This document shows, piece by piece, positions 63,500 to 64,000 of a stretch of 64,000 nucleotides of DNA (the first letter of the stretch is position 1; every line of letters starts with the position of its first letter). Under the pieces are notes generated by a model. The model ran no database searches. It saw only the letters and a list, made by a program, of their open reading frames with translations, and was not told the origin of the DNA. This DNA is from Erinaceus europaeus (Eukaryota > Chordata > Mammalia > Eulipotyphla > Erinaceidae), in contig NC_080177.1 of assembly GCF_950295315.1 (NCBI RefSeq), forward strand, positions 76,643,786-76,707,785, given 5' to 3'. A program made the translations under genes and the position numbers.

Positions 63500-63521
63500 G
63501 TAAGTATTGAAAGTGGAATTA

Positions 63522-63803
63522 AAAAAAAAATATTTATTTTATTTACTTATTTATTCCCTTTCATTGCCCTTGTTGTTTTATTGTTGTAGTTATTATTGTT
63601 GTCATCATTGTTGGATAGGACAGAGAGAAATGGAGAGAGGAGGGGAAGACAGAGAGAAAGACAGACACCTGCAGACCTGCTTCACCGCCTGTGAAGCGAC
63701 TCCCCTGCAGGTGGGGAACCAGGGCTCGAACCGGGATCCATATGCCGGTCCTTCTGCTTTGCACCACTTGTGCTTAACCCGCTGCACTACAGCCCGACTC
63801 CCT
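63522..63803 (-). mobile_element. Family A SINE
   Basis: TTTATTCCCTTTCATTGCCC to CACTACAGCCCGACTCCC. It lies just after exon 21. Confidence 0.93.
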
Positions 63804-63848
63804 GTAAGTGGGATTTTATACATATCTCTTGCTTTAGTAGAAATTTAG

Positions 63849-64000
63849 GGGCCTGGGTGGAGACACACCTGGCTGAGCACATCTGCTTCCATGCAGAAGG
63901 ACCCAGGTTCAAGCCCCCAGGCCCCACCTATAGGGGGAAGCTTCATGAGAGGTGAAGCAGGGCTGCAGGTGTCTTGTCTTTCTCTCTCCCTCTCAATTTT
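63849..64000 (+). mobile_element. Family B SINE, cut by window end
   Basis: GGGGCCTGGGTGGAGACACA, GGTTCAAGCCCCCAGGCCCC and the CT body. The tail is beyond the window. Confidence 0.88.

Noticed and set aside
1..63499. Assignment to MIA3/TANGO1 instead of MIA2
   Set aside because: The two are paralogous, but the coiled-coil and tail sequences seen here match what I know of CTAGE5 (for example KDPYALD and the [12 protein letters not shown] tail) and not MIA3.

Overview
The window is vertebrate nuclear DNA: spliced exons with GT/AG introns, no operons, and very heavy interspersed-repeat load. The repeats point to a hedgehog (Erinaceidae, most likely Erinaceus europaeus). About 110 copies of tRNA-derived SINEs resembling the ERI SINEs described from Erinaceus occur here, roughly one per 600 bases. 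The species call is from remembered repeat consensus and was not checked by a search.

The whole window lies inside one plus-strand gene, MIA2 (alias CTAGE5). I could join 21 exons into one uninterrupted reading frame of 617 codons. They run from the end of the transmembrane segment (bases 1-59), through a long coiled coil encoded between about 3.3 and 43.6 kb, into the Pro/Gly-rich Sec23-binding tail (45.4-63.5 kb). Upstream exons and the C-terminal end lie outside the window. The protein is a partner of TANGO1/MIA3 at ER exit sites and helps load bulky cargo into COPII carriers.

Introns are filled with four SINE families, named here for convenience. A has the A-box TAGCGCAGCGGGTTAAG, the B-box GGTTCGAGCCC, a CT-rich body and a CAACAATAATAAC tail. 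Its long-tail subtype adds about 70 bases containing GGAGCAGTGGATTC and ends CCCTGGAGGC plus poly(A). B has the head GTGGTGGTGCACCTGGTTGA and ends CTGTCTCTATCCAATAAATA. C has the head GGTCCGGGAGGTGGTGCAGT and ends CATTAATAAATAAAATCTT. D has the head GGGGTAGATAGCATAATGG and ends AGCTGAGCAGTGCTCTGG. In minus-strand copies the tail is at the low coordinate. Many copies keep clear target-site duplications (TSDs), and many are nested or in tandem. L1 3' ends are also present (4.8-7.0 kb, 57.5-58.9 kb and several short pieces).

The most unusual content is three pieces of a different non-LTR retrotransposon (6647-6838, 30995-32412, 62019-62869). Its apurinic-like endonuclease and C-terminal reverse-transcriptase sequence look like Jockey-group elements of invertebrates rather than L1, L2/CR1 or BovB. 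The two longer copies are nearly identical in their shared part, so this looks like a recent, possibly horizontally acquired family. One copy carries a 5' inversion and another is a 192-base internally deleted form with a perfect TSD. Other notable structures are a 27-unit minisatellite grown inside a SINE (10903-11286), a 435-base polypyrimidine tract (7005-7440), a perfect 21-base-arm palindrome (740-786) and a GT-rich repeat touching the exon 14 splice donor (38136).
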